The notes: generated by a model not told the origin, from the letters alone. Positions 29,557 through 39,825 are shown, numbered from the stretch's first letter. The stretch is 64,000 bases of DNA from CAVQJU01 sp963754955 (GCA_963754955.1 CAVWHY010000001.1:1-64000); one strand, 5' to 3'. Translations and numbers: made by a program.

Positions 29557-30198
29557 GTGGCGAACGTGCGCGAGCAGCTCGCCGTGGCCGCCGCAAACGT
29601 CAGTCACGGAAACCGAGCTACCCCCTTGCAAGCCATGCGCGACGCCGAGGCGCTCATCACGCAGCTGAAAGCGCACTACCAGATCGCCCCCGACATCGAC
29701 GTGACCTGGAGCAGTCGCGGGCGCGCGTCCGATCTCGGCGGCCGCTACGGCATCCACCTCTCGACGGCGACGCCGATGGGGCTGACGCCCCTCACGATTC
29801 ATGAGTTCGCGCACATCCTCGACTTCGTGCGAACGCCGCACGCGCATCACCATCACAACCAACACTATTACGCCTGCCTGCTCGACACGCTCGACGCCGC
29901 TGGCATTAACCGGACGGCGCACCCGTGGGAGCGCGAGTATGCGACGCTCAACGGCTTCGCGCGGCACGACGGCTACACGACGCGCCCGACGGTGGAGCAA
30001 CAGGCGGCATGGGCAGCGACCCAGCGCGGCGTGGCCGTGGGTGCCACCGTGACGTGGACCTCCCCCAAGCACGGCCAAATGAGCGGCACGGTGCTCAGCG
30101 CCTACCCCGGCTGCCGCGCCCGCGTGCAGACGACGCGGGGCGCGTGGATGGTGCCGCAGAGCTGGCTGACCGGGCGGGCGTTGACGCTCGCGGCCTGA
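29557..30198 (+). CDS. Putative HExxH metallopeptidase-like protein with a C-terminal SH3/KOW-like domain (213 aa)
   Basis: Residues about 82-90 read LTIHEFAHILDF, the zincin HExxH motif, followed by a histidine run (HAHHHHNQHYYACLLDTLDAAG) that could give the third ligand. The first 75 residues are helical. The C-terminal 50 residues (GATVTWTSPKHGQMSGTVLS, then RARVQTTRGAWMVPQSWLTG) look like a small beta-barrel. There is no signal peptide, so it is probably cytoplasmic, phage- or island-borne. Intact, GTG start. The substrate is unknown. Confidence 0.6.
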   Translation: MANVREQLAVAAANVSHGNRATPLQAMRDAEALITQLKAHYQIAPDIDVTWSSRGRASDLGGRYGIHLSTATPMGLTPLTIHEFAHILDFVRTPHAHHHHNQHYYACLLDTLDAAGINRTAHPWEREYATLNGFARHDGYTTRPTVEQQAAWAATQRGVAVGATVTWTSPKHGQMSGTVLSAYPGCRARVQTTRGAWMVPQSWLTGRALTLAA

Positions 30199-30439
30199 GC
30201 CGGTGTCCGGCTCGATTCGCATCCTGATCGGGAGAGATATCAAAGCGCGTGAGAAGCGTTCGCAACCGCCCGACGCGCCGTCCTGCGGTGCATCTAGGCC
30301 GAATTCGTTCAGGAGATCCGATAGTGACCAAGAACGACGTCGCCATCGTGGCAGATTCCGAAGGGAGCCCGAGAAAGAATCGGCACGCCGTCGCACCGGA
30401 TCACAGCCGAACCTCCGTCGGTTCACCGGCGCAGAAGCA

Positions 30440-30624
30440 AGCCGCCCGTCGCAACCGGCGCAAGTCTGCCCGGCCCGCCCCGCAAGTATCCCGTCGAGCT
30501 GACGGGCGCGGAGCGCACGCATCTCGTCAACATCGAGCAGCAGGGGGGCAAACCGCGCCCCCGCGCGCAGCACGCGGTCGTCAACAAGATCGGCGTCGTG
30601 AAACCGCAGGGGCCACGGTCATGA
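30440..30624 (+). pseudogene. Probable IS630-like transposase N-terminal scrap
   Basis: The frame reads PRKYPVELTGAERTHLVNIE, then QQGGKPRPRAQHA, resembling the first helix-turn-helix of IS630-type transposases (K-Y-x-V-x-L-T-x-A-E-R). It stops at 30,622. Nothing further of the transposase follows. Recognition is by pattern only. Confidence 0.35.
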
Positions 30625-30684
30625 CCGCGAAGGCTGTTTGGGGCTGACTCGCCCACACGCGAGGCACCACACAAGGAGAGAGGC

Positions 30685-30993
30685 ATGGAAACGACACAGA
30701 CGGCCCTGCTGACCGACACGGTTTCCGCGCGGCAACTGGGCGAGCGCATCGTGGAGTTGCTGCAGGAGCGTTCCACGTACGTGCAGGTGACGCAGCCCGG
30801 CTACACCACCGATCCGTCAAAGTACGGCGTGGCATGTCAGGTGTTCGAGCTTGCCCTTGCGCTGGGCGAATCGAGCGAGTCGATTCATGCCGCGCTGGGG
30901 CACCTGCACCGGACCAGGCGCATCCAGGGCTTCAACGTGGCCCTGCGGAACGGCAGTCCGATCTACTGCATCGCGCTCCGCGATCAGCGATGA
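30685..30993 (+). CDS. Hypothetical protein (102 aa)
   Basis: ATG follows AAGGAGAGAGGC, a strong ribosome site. The product METTQTALLTDTVSARQLGE, then RIVELLQERSTYVQVTQPG, seems mainly helical, ending with a strand pair (RRIQGFNVALRNGSPIYCIAL) that suggests a winged helix. No family is recognised. Intact. Confidence 0.55.
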   Translation: METTQTALLTDTVSARQLGERIVELLQERSTYVQVTQPGYTTDPSKYGVACQVFELALALGESSESIHAALGHLHRTRRIQGFNVALRNGSPIYCIALRDQR

Positions 30994-31169
30994 CCGCACT
31001 CATCTCCGCCGCCAGGGCGACAGGCCACGTCAATGCGCCATCAGTCAATACGCCCGGCGCAAGCTGCTTCCGCGCGCACTTTCGCATCCTGAGTCTGGAG
31101 ATGGTTGCATTGACGACTCGCAGAATCAGGGCCGGATCGGTCGCCGTAAATACGGCGCTTAGGGATTCG

Positions 31170-32184
31170 ATGCGGCGTGCCCTCGTGCTCCCGTTTTTCC
31201 TCTTCGTCGGTGTCGCTGCCGCCTGCGGGGGCGGCCGTTCGCCGACGCCCACAGCGCCCACACCCCTGCCCCTGTGACGCCAACGGTCACGGCTGTGGCC
31301 GTGAGCGGTACCGCGCCAGCCGTCGGCCTGACAGCGCAATATACGGCGACCGTGACACTCTCGAACGGCGCGACACAAAACCTGACGGGCCAGGCGCCGC
31401 TTGCTTGAACCTGAAGTCCTGACATCATGTGAGGCGCTCGCGGACACCCGCGTCGTGACCACCGTGCAGGCTGGAACCGTCTCGGTACACGGCTCGAAGC
31501 GACCGAGGCGGTTCCTGGAGAGGGGCGGCAGAGGTCAAGCCGAACGGATGCTTCGAGGTGCGCCTAACTTGCACGAACCGGAACTGCGCTCCGGCTTCGA
31601 CTCCGCCGCCCGCGCCACCTGTGCCACCGACATCACCAGCACCACCGACATCGCCAACGCCGCCGCCGACATCACCAACACCGCCGCCGCCACCGACGCC
31701 AAACACGACAACGCAGAATATCGCCAATTACATGGCGGGGCTCCATGCGCAGACACGTACGAATTGGGCTTCGCAGGAAACCGCCCTCGCACACAGCGCG
31801 GCTGCGGCTGGAACGCTTAACACCGGGGCCACTCTCAGTGCTTCGAGGAACCTCTACGTGTCGTATGTCCAGAGCTTCGTGAGCCAGTCTCTCGCATATG
31901 TCGGCCAGGTGTCTCGGGGTGCGGCCATTGACCGCGCGGCAGTTTCCGCTCTGTTCTCGACGTACGAAGCCACAGATGTCACCGATGCTCACAGCTTTTA
32001 TTCAGGTGCTCCGTTTGCCTTCGTAGTCGGGACGCTCCTCCTGAAGCGTTTCTTGTGCCCCTCCAAGACAAGATCACGGCCGCCTATGTCCAGGCGATCT
32101 CGCAGCTTCCGTAAGGACAAAGACCCGGTACTGCGGGGAGTGACGATCAATCAATTGAGGGCGGGCGGCATCAAGGCTAAGTGA
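31170..32184 (+). pseudogene. Lipoprotein with Ig-like and proline-rich regions, frameshifted
   Basis: ATG at 31,170 begins a lipoprotein signal (MRRALVLPFFLFVGVAAACGGG, lipobox VAAAC). After a shift near 31,275 a BIG2-like strand set follows (VTAVAVSGTAPAVGLTAQYTATV), broken again near 31,405. From 31,560 a frame gives a proline/threonine linker (PPAPPVPPTSPAPPTSPTPP) and a helical domain (NYMAGLHAQTRTNWASQETALAHSAA). This order looks like one exported lipoprotein split by indels. Function is unknown. Confidence 0.55.
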
Positions 32185-32230
32185 ACTGGCAAGTTGGCGA
32201 TGTCTGCCGACACGGACGGCTGCTATTACC

Positions 32231-33028
32231 TCAGAATTTCCAGAACCCGCAAGCCGCGCTCGTCAGCAGGGTGAGCATTCCCATAACCAATAAAACAAAC
32301 GTGGACGGCTCATCAGGCACGACAGCCGCCGCAGGTGTGACCGTGAAGCGGGTGACCAAGCCCAGAGTGCTTAACGTATTCGCCGCCGTAGTGCCCACGG
32401 GAGAGTCCACGCCCCCTGGTATGTCACCGTTCGTCCACACGCGCGAAACGCCGTCGCCGTCAGTCGCTTCAGCGTCCAGCGAGAACCCGAGATTGCCACC
32501 CTGAAAGTTTCTAACGTCGAGCAACAGATTGCCCTTGGCAGGATCATAGATAAATGGATTTTGAAGATTGATCAAGACATCGAAGTCTTTTGGTCCTTGA
32601 TATGGCCCGATAGCCGCGCTAGACAACAAGAGAGATCCTCTGGCGAAAACCACAGCATCGTCGGCTCCGAGGTTTGACAGAAACAGCGGTGATAGATCGT
32701 CAGGCTGGCGAGTTGTCGTCGAGAGGTTGATTTGGATGTCGGGAAGCGTGACCGAGAAAGGCGTTTGGTTGCTGTGTTCGGGTCGAAACGCGAGCGCCGT
32801 AATCAGCAGCGCGTCAAGAGATCCGAAATCCGAAGCCGCGTACACTTGTTGATAACGCTCAGAGGGTAGCGTACCCGTGTTGAACGGAGCCGCATTGCTG
32901 AGATTCCCTTCGATATTCTGCAGTGCAATCGGAACCGCGATGAAATCGGCATGGGCGACCGTAACCGTGACCAGAACAAGGAGACCCGTCAAAATCCGTC
33001 GAGCGGCTCTCGAAAAGCGTTTCGTCAT
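32231..33028 (-). CDS. Exported protein with PEP-CTERM-like sorting tail
   Basis: MTKRFSRAARRILTGLLVLV is a signal peptide ending VAHADF. A beta-rich body (about 210 residues) follows. The C-terminus DEPSTFVLLVMGMLTLLTSA plus a short end resembles PEP-CTERM: a Pro-rich dipeptide site, a hydrophobic helix and a very short tail. Such proteins are processed by exosortase and attached or released at the envelope. Intact. The start was set at 33,028; an upstream in-frame ATG adds 10 residues. Confidence 0.7.
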   Translation of the reverse strand: MTKRFSRAARRILTGLLVLVTVTVAHADFIAVPIALQNIEGNLSNAAPFNTGTLPSERYQQVYAASDFGSLDALLITALAFRPEHSNQTPFSVTLPDIQINLSTTTRQPDDLSPLFLSNLGADDAVVFARGSLLLSSAAIGPYQGPKDFDVLINLQNPFIYDPAKGNLLLDVRNFQGGNLGFSLDAEATDGDGVSRVWTNGDIPGGVDSPVGTTAANTLSTLGLVTRFTVTPAAAVVPDEPSTFVLLVMGMLTLLTSAACGFWKF

Positions 33029-33260
33029 AGGCTTTCCGTTCGAGGATCGAGCCTTCACGCGCGTGTGTCAATCCACAGTTTCCGATTGACGACCGTTGAT
33101 CGGTCGGATCCTACACCAAACAGAGCGCGTTCCGGCGCACGATGCCCACAGGCATTGCGGACACTTCTCCAAGCTTCCGCTCTCTGTCCGCCCGACTGCA
33201 GCAAGAGGAGTCGTGACAGGGTGGCCGAGTTCTCGACGACCCACGCGCCACGGCACACTA

Positions 33261-34444
33261 GTGTCGTGACCGCGAAGATTGTGAAACAACTGCGCGGGCC
33301 CGTCGTACTCGTCTACAAGGAGGCGAGTATGGTTCGGCCCAAGGCGGCGTTGATTCTCACGGATGACGAACGCGTGCAACTCGACTCGTTGGCCCATCGC
33401 TCGCGCACGGCGCCGCATCTTGCGCGTCGTGCCCGAATCATCCTCGCGTGTGCCGAAGGCATCGACAACCGGGTCGTGGCCCGGCGACTGCGCATGTCGG
33501 AGGTCACCGTCTGCAAATGGCGCGGCCGGTTCAGTCGCGAGCGCCTGGACGGGTTGTGTGACGAGCCCCGGCCCGGGTCGCCGCGCCGGGTCACCGACGC
33601 GCAAGTGGAGCACGTGATCGTGCGGACGCTCGAAGAGACGCCCCGGGGCGAGACGCACTGGAGCAGCCGGGCATGGCCAAAGCGAGCGGCTTGGGACGGA
33701 CAACGATTCAACAGATCTGGCGGGCCTTCGGTTTGCAGCTTCACCGCACCGCGACGTTCAAGCTGTCGATCGATCCGTTGCTGATCGAGAAAGTGCGGGA
33801 CATCGTCGGGCTCTACATGCAGCCACCGACGCGCGCCGTCGTGTTCTGTGTCGACGAGAAATCGCAGATTCAAGCCTTGGATCGTACCCAACCGGTGTTG
33901 CCGATGCGGCCGGGACAAGTCGAGCGCCGCACGCACGACGACCGGGCGGCACGGCACGACCACCTTGTTTGCGGCGCTCAACGTGAAGACCAGTGAATTG
34001 GTCACGCAGTTTCATCAACGGCATCGCTCGACCGAGTTCCGGCAGTTCCTCGATGCGATCGATGCCGCCGTGCCCGCGACACCTCGACGTGCATCTGATC
34101 ATGGATAACTACGGGACGCATAAGACGCCGCGCATCCGCAACTGGTTCGCGAAGCGGCCGCGCTTTCATGTCCACTTCACCCCGACCTACGGGTCGTGGT
34201 TGAACCTCGTGGAACGCTGGTTTGCCGAGCTCACGAACAAACAACTGCGTCGCGGTGTCCACCGCAGCGTCGCCCAGTTGAAGACCGCGATTCGAGAGTT
34301 TATCTCCGCGCATCATGCGCACCGAAACCGTTTGTCTGGACCAAGACCGCCGACGAGATCCTCGCCAGCATCGCGCGATTCGCTCAACGGACACTCGACT
34401 TTCAGACCGTGCCCGTTCTTCAGCGAACCACGCGGTCAGGACAC
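33261..34444 (+). mobile_element. IS630-family element A, 1184 bp
   Basis: Terminal inverted repeats are GTGTCGTGACCGCG on the left (33,261) and its complement GTGTCCTGACCGCG on the right (34,444), one mismatch. A TA dinucleotide flanks each side (33,259-33,260 and 34,445-34,446), the known IS630 target duplication. The target appears to have been CTAG. Confidence 0.88.
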
Positions 34445-34447
34445 TAG
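33329..34447 (+). pseudogene. IS630-A transposase, at least four frameshifts
   Basis: ATG at 33,329 follows AAGGAGG. The N-terminal HTH region reads RRARIILACAEGIDNRVVAR, then LRMSEVTVCKWRGRF. The DDE core is split over several frames: VVFCVDEKSQIQALDRTQP, VHLIMDNYGTHKTPRIRNWF and FTPTYGSWLNLVERWFAELT give the two Asp and the Glu. Shifts lie near 33,665, 33,935, 34,080 and 34,325. The final TAG is made by the TA target duplication plus a flanking G. No longer functional unless repaired. Confidence 0.85.
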
Positions 34448-34560
34448 ATTGACACCGCCCTCCTCCTCATTGAGCCCGTCAACCAACAGTGAGGCGCCCC
34501 GGAAACCTGTAGCACTGGGCGTGAAAGTGACCTGAAGTGTGCAGGTGGCACCCACGCAAG
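34447..34560 (-). pseudogene. ASH/HYDIN-type beta-domain fragment
   Basis: The minus-strand frame gives VGATCTLQVTFTPSATGFRG, the characteristic end of an ASH ('choice-of-anchor D') module. It is cut at 34,447 by IS630-A and at about 34,560 by the start of the plus-strand propeller ORF. Only about 38 codons remain, so this is a pattern-based call. Confidence 0.45.
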
Positions 34561-36242
34561 CATCGACGGGCAATCGAGACATTGCCAGCGGCGCGGTCTC
34601 GCCGGACGGCGAACGAGTCGCGTTCACGGGCCGCGACAACGCAGGAACCCAGCTGCTGTTTGTGCGGCCGATCGGCGCTCTGACCGCGGAGCCGCTTCCG
34701 GGCACCGAAGGCGCCGTGGCGCCCTTCTGGTCGCCCGACAGTCGATTCATCGCGTTCTCGATCGCCGGATCACCCGGTCGTTTGCTGAAGGTGCTCACCA
34801 CTGGAGGGACACCCGAGGTCATCTGCACGTACGTGGGGACGCCACTCGGAACATGGAACACGGACGGGATCCTTGTCGTCGGTGGAGACAGGCTTCAGCG
34901 GATTCCGGCTGGCGGCGGACAGCCGACGGCGCTCTGGCCACAATCGAAGCAGCTTGGTGTACAGCAGAGTGGTCCGAGTTTTCTTCCGGACGGACGCCAC
35001 GTCGTCTTCTTCCAGTATTCACGGACAGCGACCGATCGGGGCGAGCTCTATGTCGGGTCGATTGATGGGGAAGGGCCGACACGTCTCACGGTCGCCGATT
35101 CACCGGCGGCCTACGATCCCAAGTCCGGACAGTTGCTGTTCGTGCGGCAGAGCACACTGTATGCGCAGCCGCTCGATCTCAAAGGGTTGCGCCTGACCGG
35201 CGATCCTGTCGCAGTCACCAGCCATATCGCGACATCCGGTCTGAACCGCTGGGCGCGAACGGTCTCCCTGTCGGAAACGGGAACGCTCGTCTACGGTGTC
35301 GGTGGCGACACGAAGGATGGACCGTTGCAGCTGGTCTGGAACGATCAACGCGGCACGAACGTGGGTACCCTCGGTCCGCCTGCCGACTATCGCGGCGTGG
35401 ACCTGTCTCCGGACGGCACACGAGTGGCGACGCACGTGCACAACCCGCAAGGAGGAGACATCTGGACGATCGACACGTCGAGCGGGACAGCCTCGCGACG
35501 GAGGTTCGATCCCACGAGGGACAACTCAATGCCCGTCTGGTCTCCAGACGGGCGCTCTCTGGCGTTTAAGTCTCACAGCGGTGAGGGAACGTCGCGCCGT
35601 TTCGGGGTTCGCAAGGTGGCGGCGAATGGCGTGGGCACAGAAAAGGAGCTACTGCAGGGCACGGACCGACCGCTCATGCCCACCAACTGGACCTCAAACG
35701 CGCTGATCTATCAGCAAGTGGACAGCCGCACGAGGAACGATTTGTGGCTCCTGCCGCTCGCACCAGCGAGTCATGCCACAGAGTTGGTGCGCAGTCCAGC
35801 CGAGGACGGCGGCGGCCAGGTGTCGCCCGATGGGCGATGGTTCGCGGATAACTCGAACGAGTCCGGACGATTTGAAGTCTACGTCCGTCCGTTTCCCAGG
35901 GGCGCCGGCAAGTGGCAGGTGTCGGTTTCCGGCGGCGCCTACCCCCGCTGGCAGCGAGACGGCCGTGCGCTGTTCTTTATGCTCTATCAGACGGGCCGTG
36001 CCGTCATCAGAGCCAACGTCAGATCGAGCGGCGGCGCATTCGAATCGGAAAAACCAGAGGTGCTGTTTGACACCAATGTGACCATTCGCGATCATGCGAG
36101 CTCCGCCGGATTCTACTGGCCGTGGGCCGTGGCGCCGGATGGACGGCGGTTTCTGATCGTCGCACCGGCCAATGCCACCGAGCAGCTCGGCGCTGGCTGT
36201 CGTGATGAACTGGACGGAGGCGTCAAGCAGCGGGAGACGCTG
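34539..36242 (+). CDS. PD40/TolB-type beta-propeller protein, probably kinase C-terminal part
   Basis: An unbroken 550-residue run of propeller blades: SGAVSPDGERVAFTG, APFWSPDSRFIAFS, GPSFLPDGRHVVFFQ, GVDLSPDGTRVATHV, MPVWSPDGRSLAFKS, GGQVSPDGRWFADNS and WAVAPDGRRFLIVAP. Family members are the extracytoplasmic half of Acidobacteriota Ser/Thr kinases. The kinase domain and membrane helix are missing: the first codons start next to an ASH fragment. A one-base shift near 36,185 converts the usual tail (VVMNWTEASSSGRR, stop 36,242) to a longer false end at 36,371. Confidence 0.8.
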
Positions 36243-37267
36243 AATTCTGACTGCCCTCACGCACTTGCCGCATCTGCAAGAGCCGGAAACGCTATCCGCG
36301 GTTTCCAGTTGCCCTTAACAGCAGGTAACCCGACGTTTGGCGACCCGTTGGAGAACACCAATCGGTCTTGATGTTAGTCGTTAGCGTTTACAACTGGGTC
36401 TGCGCGGCGGAACTGCTCCCACCGACATCGAGCAGATACTGCCCCGCCTAAGCGGGTGACTTCCCAGCGTCTGTTTCACCCTCAAGCGGCCGGCAGTAGA
36501 ACCGAGGATTGCGTAAGGTTTCAGGTCGATCTGCCGGCTAACCATCTCGGACCCGCCTGGCGGAGACGAATCACGTGAAGGGGCGTGATGACTACGTGCA
36601 GCGCCGCTCTCGGTTCTGGGAAACTAGATCGCATCTCGTAATTCTCGGAGGGCTTCGATACCTGCACGACGCTGCGTCATCTCTCGGCCTGTCACCTCGA
36701 CAGTGAGAGCACCCAAAGCACCGCATCCGATCGGCCCGTTCGGGCAGCGGCGCACGAGGCGGGTCCGCACCTCCGTGCGAGGCGCCGGACGAGTCGCAGC
36801 AGAACAGTGGCGGGATCCAGCATATGGTCGTGGTCGTGGTCGAAGGTGCACGCTCGAACACGTACGGTAGGATGCTGCGGCAGAAACGGGCGCGACGGCG
36901 CGTGGCCACCACCCAGCGCTGACTCGTCCCTCGATCCGTCCGCGCGCGCGAGCTATCCGCGCTTCTACGGGGATGGCGCCGCCGGCCAGAAAGGCAGCCG
37001 CCGTATGGCGTCCCCCCGATCACCGTCGCACCTGATTCGAAAGTCCCTGCCTGTGCCCGCAAGACACGTACGACAGCATGGCGGCGGCCGCCGCGTTTCG
37101 GTTCCGTTAATCGCGGTCGCAGATGTCACGCTGCGACTGCTCGAGGGGGCCATTTCCGGCGGACGGGCGCACGCGGCGAAGTCGATCACTGAACGGCACG
37201 AGCATGGAATCGCCGACCTGTAAGGCGAAACCAGTTTCACCACGGGCTACTGGACTAGGAGGTTGTC
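36243..37267. other. Gene-poor stretch with repeat copy A
   Basis: No confident gene. A minus-strand frame ending at 36,624 (GALTVEVTGREMTQRRAGIE, then ALRELRDAI) looks protein-like but matches no family I know. The region includes the 212-bp repeat at 36,390-36,601. Confidence 0.4.
36390..36601 (+). repeat. About 210-bp dispersed repeat, copy A
   Basis: It shares long identical runs with 38,918-39,121 in the same orientation, for example CCCTCAAGCGGCC, GCAGTAGAACC, TGCCGGCTAACC and GGCGGAGACGAATC. By eye about three quarters of the positions match. Neither copy encodes an evident protein. The pair brackets the haloperoxidase gene. Confidence 0.65.
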
Positions 37268-38554
37268 ATGAAAGCGGAGAAATTCTCAACGATCGTCGTC
37301 GCGACCACGATCTTCCTCTACGCATTCGCACCGCGCGCCGCTGGTCAGACCCCGAACGTCGTCATTCAGTGGAACGAAGCCTTGCAAGCGCAGTTCGGAA
37401 CAGCGAACGGTATTCACCTCCGTGCGCTTCCGATGATGCACATCGCGATGTTCGACGCGATCAACTCCATCGAGGACCGCTACACCCCGTATCTCGGGCG
37501 GATGAAAGGTGCACACGGCGCGTCTGCTGAAGCGGCGGCCGCCGCCGCGGCGAGAGACGTGCTGGCAGCGATTTATCCGGCACAGCAGACGGCGTTCGAC
37601 GACCTGCTGGCTTCGCAGTTGGCCGGCATGCCGCGCGGAAGCACGCGTCAGGGTGTCGCCGTTGGCCAGGCGGCGGCAAAAGCCGTTCTCGACTGGCGGA
37701 AGAACGACGGCTGGCCGACGACCACGGCGGCCGTCAATCTTCCCGACGCGAACTATGTGCTGCCCCCGTTCCCGGGCTTATGGCAGCCGACACCGCCGTT
37801 GAACGGCCCTCCGTCGCTGACCTTCTATCCGAACGTGCTTCCATTTGCGATGTTAACGGCGACGCAGTTTTTGCCACCATCTCCGCCGACGCTCATAAGC
37901 GAACGGTACGCGGTCGACTTCAACGAGGTCAAGCGGCTTGGATCGGTCGACAGCGCGGCGCGCACGGCCGAAGAAACGCTGTGGGCACAGATTCACGCGG
38001 GCGTCTCCACGCAAATCGGTTTCATCCACGTCTGGAACCGAGTGGCCGGCGACGTGGCCCAGCGTTATGGACTGTCGCTCATCGACACCGCGCGCACGTT
38101 TGTTCTGTTGACGGTCGCGCTTCACGATGGACTGCAGACATCGTTCACGAGCAAGTTCACGTACAACCTGTGGCGGCCCGTCACCGCAATCCGCCGCGCA
38201 GACGAGGATCTGAATCCTGAGACTGCCGCCGATGGAGGATGGACGCCGCTGGTGAACACGCCAACCTATCCATCGTACGCGGGCAACGCAGCATGTTTGT
38301 CGGCCGCGTCGGCGCGCGCGCTGCAGATCGCTTTCGGCGAGGATGACATTCCTTTTATCGTCACCTACCCGCGCGTCGGCCTGCCCACTGAAACTCGTTC
38401 TTACGCGGGCTTCTCGGATCTCGCGCAGCAGGAAGCAGACAGTCGCATCTTGGCTGGCCTCCATTTCCGGTTCGACAACGAAGCCAGTCAGGCGCACTGC
38501 GGAAAGGTGCCTGAGTTCACGGCTGAACACTTCATGCTTTCGCGCTTCCGGTGA
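37268..38554 (+). CDS. Secreted vanadium-haloperoxidase/PAP2-superfamily protein
   Basis: An intact 428-residue protein preceded by GGAGG. The signal peptide ends APRAAGQTPN. The family core is visible: LTVALHDGLQTSFTSKFTYN, LWRPVTAIRRADED, NTPTYPSYAGNAACLSAASA and LAGLHFRFDNEASQAHC. The usual PS(x)2GH vanadate/phosphate-binding segment reads PSYAGNAA, so the canonical catalytic His is absent there. Haloperoxidase activity is therefore doubtful; an acid-phosphatase-like or binding role is possible. Flanked on both sides by the 210-bp repeat. Confidence 0.82.
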   Translation: MKAEKFSTIVVATTIFLYAFAPRAAGQTPNVVIQWNEALQAQFGTANGIHLRALPMMHIAMFDAINSIEDRYTPYLGRMKGAHGASAEAAAAAAARDVLAAIYPAQQTAFDDLLASQLAGMPRGSTRQGVAVGQAAAKAVLDWRKNDGWPTTTAAVNLPDANYVLPPFPGLWQPTPPLNGPPSLTFYPNVLPFAMLTATQFLPPSPPTLISERYAVDFNEVKRLGSVDSAARTAEETLWAQIHAGVSTQIGFIHVWNRVAGDVAQRYGLSLIDTARTFVLLTVALHDGLQTSFTSKFTYNLWRPVTAIRRADEDLNPETAADGGWTPLVNTPTYPSYAGNAACLSAASARALQIAFGEDDIPFIVTYPRVGLPTETRSYAGFSDLAQQEADSRILAGLHFRFDNEASQAHCGKVPEFTAEHFMLSRFR

Positions 38555-38917
38555 GTGGTCGTGGAGAGGCTGGTGATGCCGTTGCTCATCAGCCTCTCGT
38601 CGCACGAAGGAATTGCCAAACGCATGGAAAGTGCGGATTAACGATCATCCCCTTACGCTGACACCGCTCCTCGGGCTCCCGCTGGCAGCCTTAGGTGCGC
38701 AGGCGCGGCCGGCAGCCGACTTTGGCGTCGTTCCCCACAAGACCCCCGAAGAGCTGATGACCTTCGTTTCGAAACACGCAAGCAATGGACACACCGCGGC
38801 CTGGCGCAATCGTTGACGCGTCTACGTGAGGTGCTGCGATGCCACATCAATGGCCCACATCTCGTGGAGCGAGTTGCCCGAGCTCACGGCCGCCGCAGGC
38901 TGCAAGCGGTTGTTGGC

Positions 38918-39121
38918 AACTGAGGGCGGACAGTCCTCCCACCGATGTCGCGCAGGCATTGCTCGCCGAGGCGGTGACTTCCCTGCGCCTGCTTGACCCT
39001 CAAGCGGCCAGCAGTAGAACCACGAGCTGCTTGAGGTTTCAGGACACACCTGCCGGCTAACCGCCTTGGACCAGGCTGGCGGAGACGAATCTCGTGAGCG
39101 GGGGTGATGGCTACACGCAGC
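38918..39121 (+). repeat. About 210-bp dispersed repeat, copy B
   Basis: Counterpart of 36,390-36,601. Its right edge (39,121) coincides with the point where the minus-strand protein remnant at 39,122 is cut, which suggests that the repeat arrived as a unit or marks a recombination edge. Confidence 0.65.
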
Positions 39122-39500
39122 CTCGCCTTGCGCGCATCGCCTCGCTGTGTGGCTGGCCCGTTCGGTCGAGCCAGCTTCGGTCATTGAAGCCTGTGGAATT
39201 GACCACGAGTGTGTTGCCCTCGCACTCGCCGACGGCATAACCCATCCACGTCGGCGCCGGATCTGGGGCTGGGCACGGCCGTCCGTGAAGATTTGCCTGA
39301 AGTCGGTACTGTTCTCGCACAGAACCACGATCAGGGCTGGAGTTTGAACGATCTTGAAAGGCATCGGATACGTGTTAAGAGACGGCAGTCCCGTGGGGCT
39401 GACACCGCGTCAGATCATCTGTCAGTGACGCTCGGCGCGTTGCCGGTACTCGGCCTCAGCCCAGGGCATGAACTGAACCTCTTCGGACTTCAGATGTAGG
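39122..39500 (-). pseudogene. Remnant of an Acidobacteriota exported hypothetical protein
   Basis: Shifted frames give LKSEEVQFMPWAEAEYRQRA, then MPFKIVQTPALIVVLCENSTDFRQIFTDGR, then APTWMGYAVGECEGNTLVVN and STGFNDRSWLDRTGQPHSEAM. The order matches a common, uncharacterised secreted family of Acidobacteriota. A stop near 39,435 and a shift near 39,275 disrupt it. Both ends are missing. Confidence 0.6.
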
Positions 39501-39579
39501 CCGTGATGTCCAGAACTGCGCCGCCGAATGTGACCAGCCGCCTGACGCGCGTGGTCACATTCCATGACCTCGGGATGTT

Positions 39580-39825
39580 CTACTGCTTGTCGTAAAACAA
39601 GACGCTGTCGATGGTCTGGCCTTGCGCATTAATACCTTTAGAGGTGACCGTGCGCGTCTTTCCGTCGGCGGAGACGACAGAAGTCTGTGTCGTGGTGACC
39701 TTCACGCCCTTTTTATAAACCGTCGTGACGGTGTTGGCATCGACGCGCGTCATCGCGGCGGCATCGCCGTAAGGACTGTTGCCGACGATAGGGGTCTCCT
39801 TACCGTCATATTTCGTTGTCGTCAC
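39580..39825 (-). pseudogene. C-terminal part of a small exported hypothetical protein
   Basis: The frame (VTTTKYDGKETPIVGNSPYG, then MTRVDANTVTTVYKKGVKV, then KTRTVTSKGINAQGQTIDSVLFYDKQ) matches the C-terminus of a beta-rich Acidobacteriota family, complete to its stop. The signal peptide and first half are missing. The piece begins exactly where the neighbouring propeller frame ends, a further junction. Confidence 0.55.

Noticed and set aside
31425..31727. Glycine/valine-rich minus-strand ORF (VGGGGGVGDVGG repeats)
   Set aside because: Antisense of the proline/threonine linker of the lipoprotein at 31,560-31,710.
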